From Burkholderiales bacterium (GTDB lineage Bacteria > Pseudomonadota > Gammaproteobacteria > Burkholderiales > WYBJ01), in the NCBI GenBank assembly GCA_020848435.1, contig JADLAC010000002.1, forward strand, positions 1 through 64,000: a DNA stretch of 64,000 bases. The letters are read 5' to 3'. The notes under the pieces were generated by a model. That model had not been told where the DNA came from, made no database searches, and was given only the letters and a program-made list of their open reading frames with translations. Both the position numbers and the translations under genes were made by a program. Positions within the stretch are counted from its first letter, which is position 1. Each line of letters begins with the position of its first letter. Positions 25,242-33,303 of this stretch are shown piece after piece.

Positions 25242-27425
25242 TCAGTGGGTTAGGTCCACCTTTTTTCCACTTTCTTCCCTTCTTTCCGTCCACGTTATCC
25301 AGATACGCGATCGGCCCTCGGTTGCTTCCCGCTCGATCTCGGCTTGGCCAGCTTCGCGCAAAATGCCGAGGACATCGTCGCGTTCGCGACCCTTGAGCCA
25401 GCGGAAGCTGCGTGCGAGCTCCGTCATCGACACTCGCCCCTTGATGCGGATGAAAGTCGCGACCTTCTTGACCGCATGCTCGTGCAGGTTCTCTGCTACC
25501 TGGTTTTCGATCTCCTGGACGGAGCAGCCGACCAGATATTGGGCGAGCTCGATGGCCCAGATGGCATCGGGCTCCGTGATCACCGGTGCCTCGAACTCGA
25601 TCCCGGCAGCGCGGATGAGTGCGAGACGCAGTGCGTGCTCATGACAGCGTGACCACATGGCATCGAGGCCGGTGCCGCGGTACTGAAGCCGCCGGCGATC
25701 GGCGTCGGCCTGCAGATCATCGAAGCACTGCTGCGCACGCGTGTTGATCGGCACGACCTGCGGTTTCGGTATGAGCGCATCGAGGTTGCCGGATGGGGCG
25801 GCGTTCACGGGTCGATCCATCCACGCTTTCACCGTCTCGATCAGCTTGGCGGGCACGGTGCGATCGGCGGGTCGCTGCGGTACTGGTGCCGGCGTGTCGC
25901 AGGGAAAGATCAGCAGTCGCGGGAAGAAGCCATCTTCCACGTCCACGCGGGTGATGGCCTGGAAGAGCCGGCCGGGCACCGTAGTGCCGTACATGCACAC
26001 GTTAGGCTGATGGATGAGCTTGAGCTTCTCTTTCGCGTGCTCGGCCCGGCGCTTCTCGAGGAAGATGCGGTTGGCAGCGCTCGTGAGCTCCATGAGCATG
26101 GTTGCAAGATTGACCAAGTAGGCCGGCGCGCGCGGGGCGGTGACCGTACGCAGGAACCTGCCCACCTCGTCGAGCAGCAGGATGGAGGAGGGTGAAGCGT
26201 GCAGCGCCGAAAACAGCCCGGCGTCGGAGGCCAGGCGCTCGCCACCGAGGAGCGAGAGCGCATCGGCCCCTTCCAGGATCGAGAGCATCGCGCGTCTGGC
26301 GTGCTCCTTCCCGGCGCCGGAATCGGCCACGCCGATCACATAGACGTTCGTGCGCAAATCTGTGGGTGTGCACACCTTCCTGCCCATGATCGTGCCGCAG
26401 AAGGCGATCGCGGCCGCGAGCTCGAGCACGGGCTGAGGGCGAATCGCAGTCGCGTTCATGTAGCGCACGATGTCGCCGATCAAGCCGGGGGGCCAAAGCA
26501 AATGCTCGGGGAACGGATCGACGAGCTGCGGCTGTATGCTCGGCGTTGTCGTCACGTTGACCGGCGCCAAGCGCGCCGTGTTGCTCATTGGATTGAGCCA
26601 CCCCGCTGCCTGCGCCTTCGCAAAGATTGTTCGAACCGTGACGCGATCGTTGCGGTCGACCGAGAAGGATGCCCACTTCTTGCGCTGCACGCGCGGGTCG
26701 AACTTCGCCGACTGCTGCGACCATTCGGTCCAGATGCCGTACGCCTGCTCGCCGGCGCCGGTGGCGTGGCAGGCCATCCCACATTCGAGCCACTGGTGAT
26801 AGTTGTCGGCGGGGATGCAGGCAAGCGCAGAACGCAACTCGCACACCTGGTCGGCGCTGAGCGTGGCTGCGCCGGCGGAGATCGACGGCGATGATTCGAT
26901 AAGCTCGGCAATGAGCCAAGCTGGCGGCTCGGAGATGAGCGAGGCATCCGGCCAATCGCAGTCGAGCCATTCGTACGTGCGTTGTGTCACCGACGGTGAG
27001 ACGGCGATGTACCCGTCGGTCTTGACGTCGATCCCGGGGCCGAGCTTGGCCTTGAGGTGCGCGCCTGTCTGGCGACGGTAAAGGTAGTGCAGGCCCCCGC
27101 CGCCGGTGCGCTGCATGAGCGTGTCGGGGAGCTTCCCGTGCTTGGCCTCGAGGATCTCAAGCGTACTGTCGCCGCCGTTGCGCGGGTCGATATCGACGAC
27201 GAAGATGCCCAGCGGGGCGACCGGCATGCCGATATTGGCGTGCGGCCACTGTGCCCACCATCGCGTGATGATGTCGGCGTCCGTGCGCGCACCGTGGAAT
27301 CCGCCCGCGAACGACGGGAACGGTTGCTTGCCCGCCGGCTGGATCGGGAAGACCGGCCAGCCCATTTGCGCGTAGCGCAGCGCTGCGTCAAGCAGCAGGT
27401 TGGCTTGGTCTGTCAAGAGCATCAT
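25242..27425 (-). CDS. Primase-polymerase/helicase fusion (phage replication)
   Basis: A 727-residue protein. The N-terminal 190 residues fit a Prim-Pol domain, with an acidic site VDIDPRNGGD and a GGGGLHYLYR strand. The C-terminal half resembles a DUF3987-type helicase: P-loop-like GVADSGAGKE (about 364-373), then ILLLDEVGRF as Walker B. The residue after the P-loop lysine is Glu rather than Ser/Thr. Such fusions start phage DNA synthesis without host primase. The start is one of two adjacent ATGs. Confidence 0.75.
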   Translation of the reverse strand: MMLLTDQANLLLDAALRYAQMGWPVFPIQPAGKQPFPSFAGGFHGARTDADIITRWWAQWPHANIGMPVAPLGIFVVDIDPRNGGDSTLEILEAKHGKLPDTLMQRTGGGGLHYLYRRQTGAHLKAKLGPGIDVKTDGYIAVSPSVTQRTYEWLDCDWPDASLISEPPAWLIAELIESSPSISAGAATLSADQVCELRSALACIPADNYHQWLECGMACHATGAGEQAYGIWTEWSQQSAKFDPRVQRKKWASFSVDRNDRVTVRTIFAKAQAAGWLNPMSNTARLAPVNVTTTPSIQPQLVDPFPEHLLWPPGLIGDIVRYMNATAIRPQPVLELAAAIAFCGTIMGRKVCTPTDLRTNVYVIGVADSGAGKEHARRAMLSILEGADALSLLGGERLASDAGLFSALHASPSSILLLDEVGRFLRTVTAPRAPAYLVNLATMLMELTSAANRIFLEKRRAEHAKEKLKLIHQPNVCMYGTTVPGRLFQAITRVDVEDGFFPRLLIFPCDTPAPVPQRPADRTVPAKLIETVKAWMDRPVNAAPSGNLDALIPKPQVVPINTRAQQCFDDLQADADRRRLQYRGTGLDAMWSRCHEHALRLALIRAAGIEFEAPVITEPDAIWAIELAQYLVGCSVQEIENQVAENLHEHAVKKVATFIRIKGRVSMTELARSFRWLKGRERDDVLGILREAGQAEIEREATEGRSRIWITWTERREESGKKVDLTH

Positions 27426-27633
27426 CTAGGCCATCGCCGTACTTGCGCAGCCACTGCGAGAAACGATCCTGCAGGTGCCAATGGAACTCGGCGCCGAAAT
27501 ACTTCGCTGCACACGAGAAGGGGATGCCTCCGGAGCGATCGATGATGACGGCGTGACGAAAGTCGATTGCCTCGATCGCGGGCTGCGCGACTGAGTGCAC
27601 GAGCTTCAGATCGGGGCGCTCGGAATTTTTCAT
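27388..27633 (-). CDS. Small phage protein before primase
   Basis: An 81-residue protein that overlaps the primase start by 38 bases and begins with ATGA coupling to the upstream gene. It includes AVIIDRSGGIPFSCAAKYFG and no recognised domain. It was kept because it is tightly coupled to both neighbours. Confidence 0.45.
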   Translation of the reverse strand: MKNSERPDLKLVHSVAQPAIEAIDFRHAVIIDRSGGIPFSCAAKYFGAEFHWHLQDRFSQWLRKYGDGLDDALDRPSQPAA

Positions 27634-27833
27634 GCCCGCTCCGGAGAGCTTCCCTCGCGCCGCACGAGTCTATTCATTAACTTTGCCTCCTTGACCCGCT
27701 CATCCGCCCACCGTCGCAGTACTTCTTCCACGACATCGATGCGCGTGACATCGCGCGCGATGGAAACGGCGTCGATGACATCGATGATGTCCTTGTCCAC
27801 ATGCCCGCGGAGCTCGACCTGTATGCGATCCAT
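27630..27833 (-). CDS. Small ribbon-helix-helix-like protein
   Basis: A 67-residue protein with an N-terminal beta strand (RIQVELRGHVDKDI) followed by two helices (VIDAVSIARD, VEEVLRRWADERV). This arrangement resembles CopG-type DNA-binding or antitoxin proteins, but the fit is loose. It is coupled to its neighbours and lies just after cro. Confidence 0.4.
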   Translation of the reverse strand: MDRIQVELRGHVDKDIIDVIDAVSIARDVTRIDVVEEVLRRWADERVKEAKLMNRLVRREGSSPERA

Positions 27834-28102
27834 CAGTCAGGGTGCCCCCGCACCTTCGCTCCAGCCGGCGGGCATGGGGTCGACGAATGGAGTGGCTTGC
27901 GGGAGGGCATGAGATGCCTTATGTCGATGGGGATGTCATCTGGGCAATGCTTCAGCGCTCCCCGGCTCAGTTGCTCGAGCTGGATCTGACGCCTCCACGG
28001 TACGCGTTCTCCCCATGAGTAGATTGATGGAGCGCGCACGCCGATGGCATCGGCCAGCTTGGCCGCTCCACCGAAAAATGCGATTGCATCGGAGGTGAGC
28101 AT
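27833..28102 (-). CDS. cro: Cro-like repressor
   Basis: An 89-residue protein with an HTH (AAKLADAIGVRAPSIYSWGE) of the Cro/YdaS type. It is divergent from the repressor gene and first in the minus-strand phage operon. The start codon is only about 8 bases downstream of the predicted -10, so the transcript would be leaderless. It would bind the palindrome at 28113-28126 and set the lytic direction. Confidence 0.65.
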   Translation of the reverse strand: MLTSDAIAFFGGAAKLADAIGVRAPSIYSWGERVPWRRQIQLEQLSRGALKHCPDDIPIDIRHLMPSRKPLHSSTPCPPAGAKVRGHPD

Positions 28103-28109
28103 GTCCGAT

Positions 28110-28139
28110 ATTGTAGGTATACCTACTATTGCGTGTCAA
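28110..28139 (-). promoter_or_regulatory. Promoter for cro operon
   Basis: On the minus strand: TTGACA (28134-28139) as -35, 18-base spacer, TACAAT (28110-28115) as -10. Both elements match consensus well. Expected transcription start is near 28103, right at the cro start codon. Confidence 0.65.
28113..28126. promoter_or_regulatory. Operator palindrome GTAGGTATACCTAC
   Basis: A perfect 14-bp palindrome overlapping the -10 and spacer of the cro promoter between divergent cro and repressor genes. This is a typical site for CI/Cro binding. A weaker inverted repeat CATAG-TCG-CTATG lies at 28164-28176. Confidence 0.6.
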
Positions 28140-28211
28140 TGTCCGATTAGCCATGCCTACGGTCATAGTCGCTATGTTCCTGGCGTGGGAAAGACAATTG
28201 AACCACGGGCA

Positions 28212-28607
28212 ATGACCCCGATCGGGATGCGCATCTATAGGAGGATGCGCGAGCGACAATTGAACCAGACCGGGCTCGCTAAGCTCATTGGCATCAAACC
28301 ACCGTCCCTAAATAATCTGATCTGGGGGCAGAGCAATTTGCCCAATGCGAACACGTTGACCCGCCTCGCAGATGCGCTATGGACGACAGAGCGATGGATT
28401 CTCTACGACGAAGGCCCGAAGGAGCGGATTCCATCGACGGCGCCGGAATGGGTGGCGGCGATCGCGCGCGAGTTAGCAGATCTCCCGGAGGATCGAGCAA
28501 AGAGCGTACTGCGCGGGACTATTGAGGGCATCAAGAGCAGCATCGCAGCTGAAGGAAAGCACATGAATCGCCACACAACGTCACGTGCTCTAGCAAAGGT
28601 CAAATGA
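28212..28607 (+). CDS. Phage repressor (CI-like), short form
   Basis: A 131-residue protein. The internal ATG at 28212 is chosen because upstream residues are not protein-like and overlap the operator. It contains an HTH (QTGLAKLIGIKPPSLNNLIW) and an alpha-helical C-terminal half without an S24 peptidase domain, so induction would not be by LexA-like self-cleavage. It is divergent from cro and coupled by ATGA to the next gene. Confidence 0.6.
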   Translation: MTPIGMRIYRRMRERQLNQTGLAKLIGIKPPSLNNLIWGQSNLPNANTLTRLADALWTTERWILYDEGPKERIPSTAPEWVAAIARELADLPEDRAKSVLRGTIEGIKSSIAAEGKHMNRHTTSRALAKVK

Positions 28608-29008
28608 GGATCTGGGTCATTCGGTCGTGCCTCTTCTTCTTTGCGGCCTCACTCCTGGTCATCCTCTACGGCGCGAGTGCTCCGCGGACACAGTTCGTCG
28701 TATCGGCAACGGGAAAGTCAGGCATCGTTGTCGTTGCAGATAATATGAGCGGTCAAGCGTGGACGTGCTTCACTATTCCCACGCAGATTACGGCATGTTC
28801 TCCGCTCGAATTCGTAACTCCACCAAACTGGTTTTACCGAATGTTGCATGCGACAGGGCTTATAGCGCCGGTCCCATCAGAGGCCGACGTGAAGGACGCA
28901 TTAAGGGAAAGTCGAGATAAGAGAGACCGTGTGAGGCGCGAACTCTCCGACGTCGAGGTGTTCGGCAGCCGTCCGTGGGAGCCGCCCGCGCACCCATCGA
29001 AGAAGTAA
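28604..29008 (+). CDS. Small membrane-anchored protein downstream of repressor
   Basis: A 134-residue protein with an N-terminal transmembrane or signal segment (VIRSCLFFFAASLLVILYG), two later Cys, and a charged helical C-terminus (DALRESRDKRDRVRRELSD). It is translationally coupled to the repressor, so probably expressed in lysogens. Superinfection exclusion or lysogenic conversion is possible but unproven. Confidence 0.5.
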   Translation: MRIWVIRSCLFFFAASLLVILYGASAPRTQFVVSATGKSGIVVVADNMSGQAWTCFTIPTQITACSPLEFVTPPNWFYRMLHATGLIAPVPSEADVKDALRESRDKRDRVRRELSDVEVFGSRPWEPPAHPSKK

Positions 29009-29068
29009 GGCTGTAGGAATTCTTCCGACAGACGCGGCCCGCCTCGCCCGGTATCATTCCGCCTTGGA

Positions 29069-29434
29069 ATGGCACCGAAAACAGCACCAGCATCCGCAAC
29101 CCTGACCCTCTTCGGCGCGCGCCTAGTCGCCGCCATGTGCTCGCGTGGGATCACTACCTCCGCCGAGCTTGCGCGGCTGCTCGATGTCGCTCCCTCAACT
29201 GTCCATCGCTGGCTCTACGCCACAGTCAGGCCGATCGATGCCGCGACATTGCTCGATCTTTCGCGCGTGCTCGACACAAGCTTCGCCTGGCTGCTGACCG
29301 GCGAGGGCTCGCCGACTAAACCTCGGCGTCTCACTCCGGACGCCGATTTCCTACTCTCGATCTTTGAGCGGTTGCCCCCACGCGCGCAGGAGCGCCTGAT
29401 CAGCCACGCGCGCGCCATGGAGGCGGCGGCTTAG
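29069..29434 (+). CDS. XRE-family HTH regulator
   Basis: A 121-residue protein with an HTH (TTSAELARLLDVAPSTVHRW) and a helical C-terminus ending LPPRAQERLISHA. It lies between the repressor module and the early promoter region, so it may control the early operon that follows. The ATG lacks a clear Shine-Dalgarno sequence. Confidence 0.6.
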   Translation: MAPKTAPASATLTLFGARLVAAMCSRGITTSAELARLLDVAPSTVHRWLYATVRPIDAATLLDLSRVLDTSFAWLLTGEGSPTKPRRLTPDADFLLSIFERLPPRAQERLISHARAMEAAA

Positions 29435-29603
29435 AAGAGCGCGCTTTGCTCTCGGCTTTCATCGCGTACTTGGCCAAGTACCAGGTTGCGCCGCGTACTT
29501 CACCCGAGCGGGCGGCGGTCAGGACCAGGGATTCCAACGCGTCACTGCGCCTATTAGCGCGGGGACAATTACCGCACGTGGTAGGTTAGCGCGCGGTGGT
29601 TAT

Positions 29604-29677
29604 CGCGTGCACGTACGAAAATTAGGCAATCCTATTGACAGGACATTAGGCATGCCTTACATTCGTGCGTGCACGCA
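29604..29677 (+). promoter_or_regulatory. Early promoter with palindromic sites
   Basis: TTGACA (29635-29640), 17-base spacer, TACATT (29658-29663) form a strong predicted promoter for the plus-strand early genes. Palindromes flank and overlap it: CGTGCACG (29606-29613), AGGCATGCCT (29648-29657) between -35 and -10, and TGCGTGCACGCA (29666-29677). A repressor binding there would block the promoter. Confidence 0.6.
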
Positions 29678-29694
29678 ATAAATCGCCCACGCCA

Positions 29695-29841
29695 ATGACC
29701 ACCTACCGCGCCCGCCGCGCCCTCGCTGCCTACCGCGCCATCCAGGCCCTACGCGAGCCGCGCCACCGGATCACGCCCGCCGGGCGCTTCTGGTTCAGCT
29801 ACTTCCTCATCCTCGCTTTGCTCGCCTGGATGCTCGCGTGA
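29695..29841 (+). CDS. Tiny phage protein with C-terminal membrane segment
   Basis: A 48-residue reading frame starting at the ATG at 29695, about 30 bases downstream of the predicted promoter. An Arg/Ala-rich N-terminal half is followed by a hydrophobic stretch (FWFSYFLILALLAWMLA). It overlaps the following gene's GTG by 4 bases (GTGA), supporting coupled translation. Confidence 0.45.
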   Translation: MTTYRARRALAAYRAIQALREPRHRITPAGRFWFSYFLILALLAWMLA

Positions 29842-30098
29842 GCCCGCGCGAGCGCCGCGAAATCCTCGATGCCATTCTCGCCGTGGGTGCGATGTGGGCG
29901 TGCGTGATCCTGATTTTCGCGATCGTGCTCACCGTCCCGACCTGGTCGGAATGGATCGACAACGTAGCAACCGCGCCAAGGAGCAATCCAGATGAACGCA
30001 GCAACCGTACTGCCGATCCCAACCAAGCAACCGAAATCCCTCGAATCCCTCGTGTACGACCTGCTGGAGGCAAAGAAGGCCGAAGCCGACGCCCGTGA
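29838..30098 (+). CDS. Small membrane protein, early operon
   Basis: An 86-residue reading frame with a GTG start at 29838. It has one transmembrane segment (ILAVGAMWACVILIFAIVLTV) and a low-complexity Arg/Pro tail that overlaps the next gene by 107 bases. The N-terminal part looks real; the tail may be a consequence of the overlap. Confidence 0.4.
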   Translation: MSPRERREILDAILAVGAMWACVILIFAIVLTVPTWSEWIDNVATAPRSNPDERSNRTADPNQATEIPRIPRVRPAGGKEGRSRRP

Positions 30099-30408
30099 CG
30101 CGCGGACCGCCATCGAAGACGAGATAATCGCCATCACCGGCGCCCGCGAGGAGGGCTCTGAGACTCACGATGCCGGCCTGTTCAAGATCACCGTCACGGG
30201 CAAGCTCGCCCGCTCGATCGACTGGAGGGCCTACGACGCGATCGAATCCAAGATCCCCGAGCACCTGCGCCCGGTGAAGCTCGAGCGCAAGCTCGACGAG
30301 GTCGGCTGCCGCTACCTGGAACAGCACGAGCCCATCTTCTATTCGCTCCTGGTTCGCGGGTTGACGGTCAAGCGCGCCAAGACCGCGGTCGCGGTCAAGG
30401 GGGTGTAG
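29992..30408 (+). CDS. Phage early protein of unknown function
   Basis: A 138-residue protein, alpha-helical at the N-terminus (LESLVYDLLEAKKAEADARD) then beta-rich (GLFKITVTGKLARSIDW). Proteins like this are common in phage early operons beside recombination genes, but its activity is not known. It ends 2 bases before the repeat gene. Confidence 0.5.
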   Translation: MNAATVLPIPTKQPKSLESLVYDLLEAKKAEADARDARTAIEDEIIAITGAREEGSETHDAGLFKITVTGKLARSIDWRAYDAIESKIPEHLRPVKLERKLDEVGCRYLEQHEPIFYSLLVRGLTVKRAKTAVAVKGV

Positions 30409-30410
30409 CC

Positions 30411-30971
30411 ATGCTCATCACCGAGAACATGTTGCACTCTTGGCAAGCATGCCAGGATGACTATGCCTGGTTCTTGCGCCGCTTCCCCGCTGGCGCCGAG
30501 ATCCAGACCGTGCTCGATGCGCTGTGCGAGGAGCGCATCGTCGACGCTGCGCTCTGGCTGCGCAACAAAGTAGGGCTGCAGGATACGGTGTACGAGGCCG
30601 ACGCGCTCGTCGGTCGTAAGCACTTCGTGGCCGCCGGCTCGATTCGCATCAGCACGCGCATCGAGATCGATGGCTATCTCGTCGTCGGCGGGAGCATCGA
30701 GGCCGGCGGGAGCATCGAGGCCGGCTGAAGCATCGAGGCCGGCGGGAGCATCGAGGCCGGCGGGAGCATCGAGGCCGGCTGGAGCATCGAGGCCGGCGAG
30801 GGCATCAAGGCCGGCGAGGGCATCAAGGCCGGCAAGGGCATGGGCATATTTGCCGGGTTGCGTGTTCGCGTCGCGAATTGGGGCAAGTACGCGTGTGTGA
30901 TCGCCAGCACCAGGCCTGCCAATCTCATCAGCGGCACATGGGTCGAGCCCAAGAAAGAGGAGGTTGCATAA
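30411..30971 (+). pseudogene. Hexapeptide-repeat protein gene interrupted by in-frame TGA
   Basis: The frame begins at an ATG at 30411 and reads for 105 codons until TGA at 30726-30728, then stays open in the same frame to TAA at 30969-30971. About 90 residues form a conventional N-terminal domain, then come 18-base repeats encoding GGSIEA-like units, then about 46 more residues (GIFAGLRVRVANWGKY). The TGA sits inside a repeat copy at a position where other copies encode Gly, Trp or Glu. It is likely a nonsense mutation (one step from TGG), with readthrough as an alternative. Confidence 0.6.
30687..30830 (+). repeat. Tandem 18-bp repeats, about eight copies
   Basis: Eight 18-base units (consensus GGCGGGAGCATCGAGGCC) encode GGSIEA, changing to GEGIKA in the last two. 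A short degenerate unit follows. Regular in-frame hexapeptide repeats suggest a beta-helix or bactofilin-like stack. Confidence 0.75.
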
Positions 30972-31730
30972 ATGGCTTTCGATCTATCCCATATCGTCCG
31001 CGGTCAGGACCTGCGCCCGCCACGCATCATGCTCTACGGGGTGGAAGGCATCGGCAAGACCACTTTCGGTGCATCGGCGCCGGCGCCAATCTTCATCTTT
31101 ACCGAGGAAAGCCTCGGTACGCTTGACGTGCCGCGCTTCCCGCTCGCCGCTTCATACGACGATGTGATGTCCGCTATCACGGCGCTCTACAGCGAGCCGC
31201 ACAAGTTTCAGACCGTATGCATCGACTCGCTCGACTGGCTCGAGGCGCACATCTGGACCAAGGTGCGTTGCGAGCACGCGGCGGCGGACCTGTCTTATGG
31301 CAAGGACTCCGTGCTCGCCGCGAACGAATGGCGCGCGTTGCTCGACGGCCTGAACGCGCTGCGCAACGAGCGTGGCATGACGATCCTGCTAATTGCGCAC
31401 TGCCATATCAAGCGCTTCGACTCGCCAGAGACCGAGCCCTTCGATCGTTACATCCCGAAGTTGCAAGACCGATCCAACGCGCTCATCAGGGAATGGTCCG
31501 ATGCCGTGCTGTTTGCCAACTACTCGACCATCGTCAAGAGCGAGAACGTCGGATTCAATCAGACGGTGCGCCGCGGGATCACCACCGGCGAGCGCCTGCT
31601 GCACACGACCGAAAAGCCGGCCTACATGGCCAAGAATCGCTACGCCCTGCCGGACGCGCTGCCGCTGTCCTGGGACGCCCTGCAAGCCGCGATTGCCGCG
31701 CAAGCGGCACCACAACCCGCAACGACCTAA
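30972..31730 (+). CDS. Sak4-like RecA-fold ATPase
   Basis: A 252-residue protein with Walker A at 23-31 (GVEGIGKTT) and Walker B-like TVCIDSLD (81-88). It matches the AAA_24/Sak4 group of phage recombination ATPases, which help anneal single strands with a partner single-strand-binding protein. The partner gene and a nuclease gene follow directly, supporting this. Confidence 0.7.
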   Translation: MAFDLSHIVRGQDLRPPRIMLYGVEGIGKTTFGASAPAPIFIFTEESLGTLDVPRFPLAASYDDVMSAITALYSEPHKFQTVCIDSLDWLEAHIWTKVRCEHAAADLSYGKDSVLAANEWRALLDGLNALRNERGMTILLIAHCHIKRFDSPETEPFDRYIPKLQDRSNALIREWSDAVLFANYSTIVKSENVGFNQTVRRGITTGERLLHTTEKPAYMAKNRYALPDALPLSWDALQAAIAAQAAPQPATT

Positions 31731-31753
31731 CCACCAACCGAAAGGAACCAACC

Positions 31754-32251
31754 ATGGCAACCCTGCAAGGATTCGATGCGACCGCTGTTGGACCGATGCG
31801 ATCGTTCGAGCCGCTGCCGATCGGCAAGTACCGCGCGATGATGACCGACAGTGAAATGAAGACGACCAAGAACGGCAGCGGACAGTACCTGAACTGCGAG
31901 TTCACGGTGATCGACGGCGCGTATCAGGGCCGGCGTGTGTGGGCGCGGCTCAACCTGGTCAATCAGCACAAGACGGCCGAGGACATCGCGCAGCGCGAGC
32001 TCGGTGCCATCTGCCAGGCGGTCGGCGTGCTGCACCCGCAGGACTCGGCGCAACTCCACAACATCCCGATCGAGCTCGATGTCGGGATGGAGCGTAACGA
32101 CAAGGGCGAGCCGCAGAACAGGATCAAAGGCTACGCCAGCATCACCGGCACGCCACCGGTGACCTTGTTCACGCAGCCAGCGGCAAATCAACCTGCGCCG
32201 CCGCCGGCGGCCGCTCAACGCTCCGCGACGCCACCCTGGGCGCGCAAGTAG
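31754..32251 (+). CDS. DUF669-type single-strand DNA-binding protein
   Basis: A 165-residue protein starting at 31754 with an AAAGGA Shine-Dalgarno sequence about 9 bases upstream. The N-terminus (MATLQGFDATAVGPM), YLNCEFTVIDGAYQGRRV and a Pro/Ala/Gln tail match DUF669 proteins, which act as phage SSB-like factors. It sits between the Sak4-like ATPase and the nuclease, as in phage recombination modules. Confidence 0.65.
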   Translation: MATLQGFDATAVGPMRSFEPLPIGKYRAMMTDSEMKTTKNGSGQYLNCEFTVIDGAYQGRRVWARLNLVNQHKTAEDIAQRELGAICQAVGVLHPQDSAQLHNIPIELDVGMERNDKGEPQNRIKGYASITGTPPVTLFTQPAANQPAPPPAAAQRSATPPWARK

Positions 32252-33303
32252 TGGCTGCGCTGCCCGAACGCCACCACTCTACGGTGGCGCGCATCTACGC
32301 CTGGTACGAGGCGAACCAGGATGACGGGCTGCGCCCGCATCTTGGTGCCTCGATCCTGGGCCGTGCCTGTGAACGCGCGCTCTGGTACACCTTCCGCTGG
32401 TGCACCCGGCGCGCGTTCGATGGTCGCATGCTGCGACTCTTCGGTACCGGCCAACGCGAGGAGGCCCGCTTCGTCGAGGAGCTGCGCGCGATCGGCGCCG
32501 AAGTGCATGCGCTCGATCCTGCCACCGGCGAGCAGTTCAGCTTCCAGGCGTTCGGCGGGCACCTGGCCGGCTCCATGGATGGCTGCGGGCGCCATCTGCC
32601 AGAAGCCGATCGCGACTGGCACGTCCTTGAGTTCAAGACGCACAACGCCAAGAGCTTTGCTGAGCTGGTCGCCAAAGGCGTGCGCGAGGCGAAGCCGGAG
32701 CACTACGCGCAGATGCAGATGTATATGGGCTGGACCAGCATGAAGCGCGCACTGTATCTCGCGCGAGACAAGAACACCGACGAGTTGTATGCCGAGCGCG
32801 TGCCATTCGTTGAGCAGACGTTCGAGCACCTGACGCAAAAAGCTTCGCGCATCATCTTCTCGCCCGCACCGCTGGAGCGTATCTCCGAGCGTCCCGATTG
32901 GTGGCAGTGCAAGTTCTGCGATCACTACGCGGTCTGCCACGGCAAGCGCGTGCCGACGGTCTCGTGCCGCACCTGCGTGCACGCCACGCCGATGGCAGAG
33001 GGCGGCTGGCGCTGCGAGCGGCATGGCAAGCAGCTTTCAATCGACGAGCAGAAGGCAGCATGCGAGGAGCATCTGGTGATTCCGCCGCTCGTGCCGTATG
33101 CCCAGCCCGCCGGCGGAACCGATGACGCGATCGAGTACCGCATGCCAGACGGGCGGGCGTTCACAAACGGCCGTCGCGGGTACAGTTCGGCCGAGCTCGC
33201 GGCCTGCGAGGATCCGGAGTTTCTGTTCGATCCGCGCGCGATCGAAGAACGAAAGCTCGGCGGGCGCATTGTGCCAACCAGCAAGGGCGTGGTGCCGGCG
33301 TGA
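32251..33303 (+). CDS. PD-(D/E)XK exonuclease with Cys cluster
   Basis: A 350-residue protein starting at a GTG overlapping the upstream stop (TAGTG). The central region shows HLAGSMDGCG, then LEFKTHNAKSF, fitting the D-x(n)-E-x-K nuclease site. The cysteine-rich C-terminal part (WWQCKFCDHYAVCHG, and another CRTCVHA) suggests a metal or Fe-S cluster. It works with the Sak4-like ATPase and DUF669 protein in phage recombination, inferred from context. Confidence 0.65.
   Translation: MAALPERHHSTVARIYAWYEANQDDGLRPHLGASILGRACERALWYTFRWCTRRAFDGRMLRLFGTGQREEARFVEELRAIGAEVHALDPATGEQFSFQAFGGHLAGSMDGCGRHLPEADRDWHVLEFKTHNAKSFAELVAKGVREAKPEHYAQMQMYMGWTSMKRALYLARDKNTDELYAERVPFVEQTFEHLTQKASRIIFSPAPLERISERPDWWQCKFCDHYAVCHGKRVPTVSCRTCVHATPMAEGGWRCERHGKQLSIDEQKAACEEHLVIPPLVPYAQPAGGTDDAIEYRMPDGRAFTNGRRGYSSAELAACEDPEFLFDPRAIEERKLGGRIVPTSKGVVPA

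Noticed and set aside
24751-25293. Reading frame with Lys/Ile/Tyr-rich sequence across the AT-rich element
   Set aside because: Its composition reflects the repeats and AT tract, and it overlaps two real genes.
30726-30728. TGA in the repeat gene as a second selenocysteine codon
   Set aside because: Other repeat copies have Gly, Trp or Glu there, and no UGSC-like context or Cys homologue is apparent.
30687-30830. Tandem repeats as a CRISPR array
   Set aside because: The repeats are contiguous 18-mers with no spacers and are in-frame codons of a protein.
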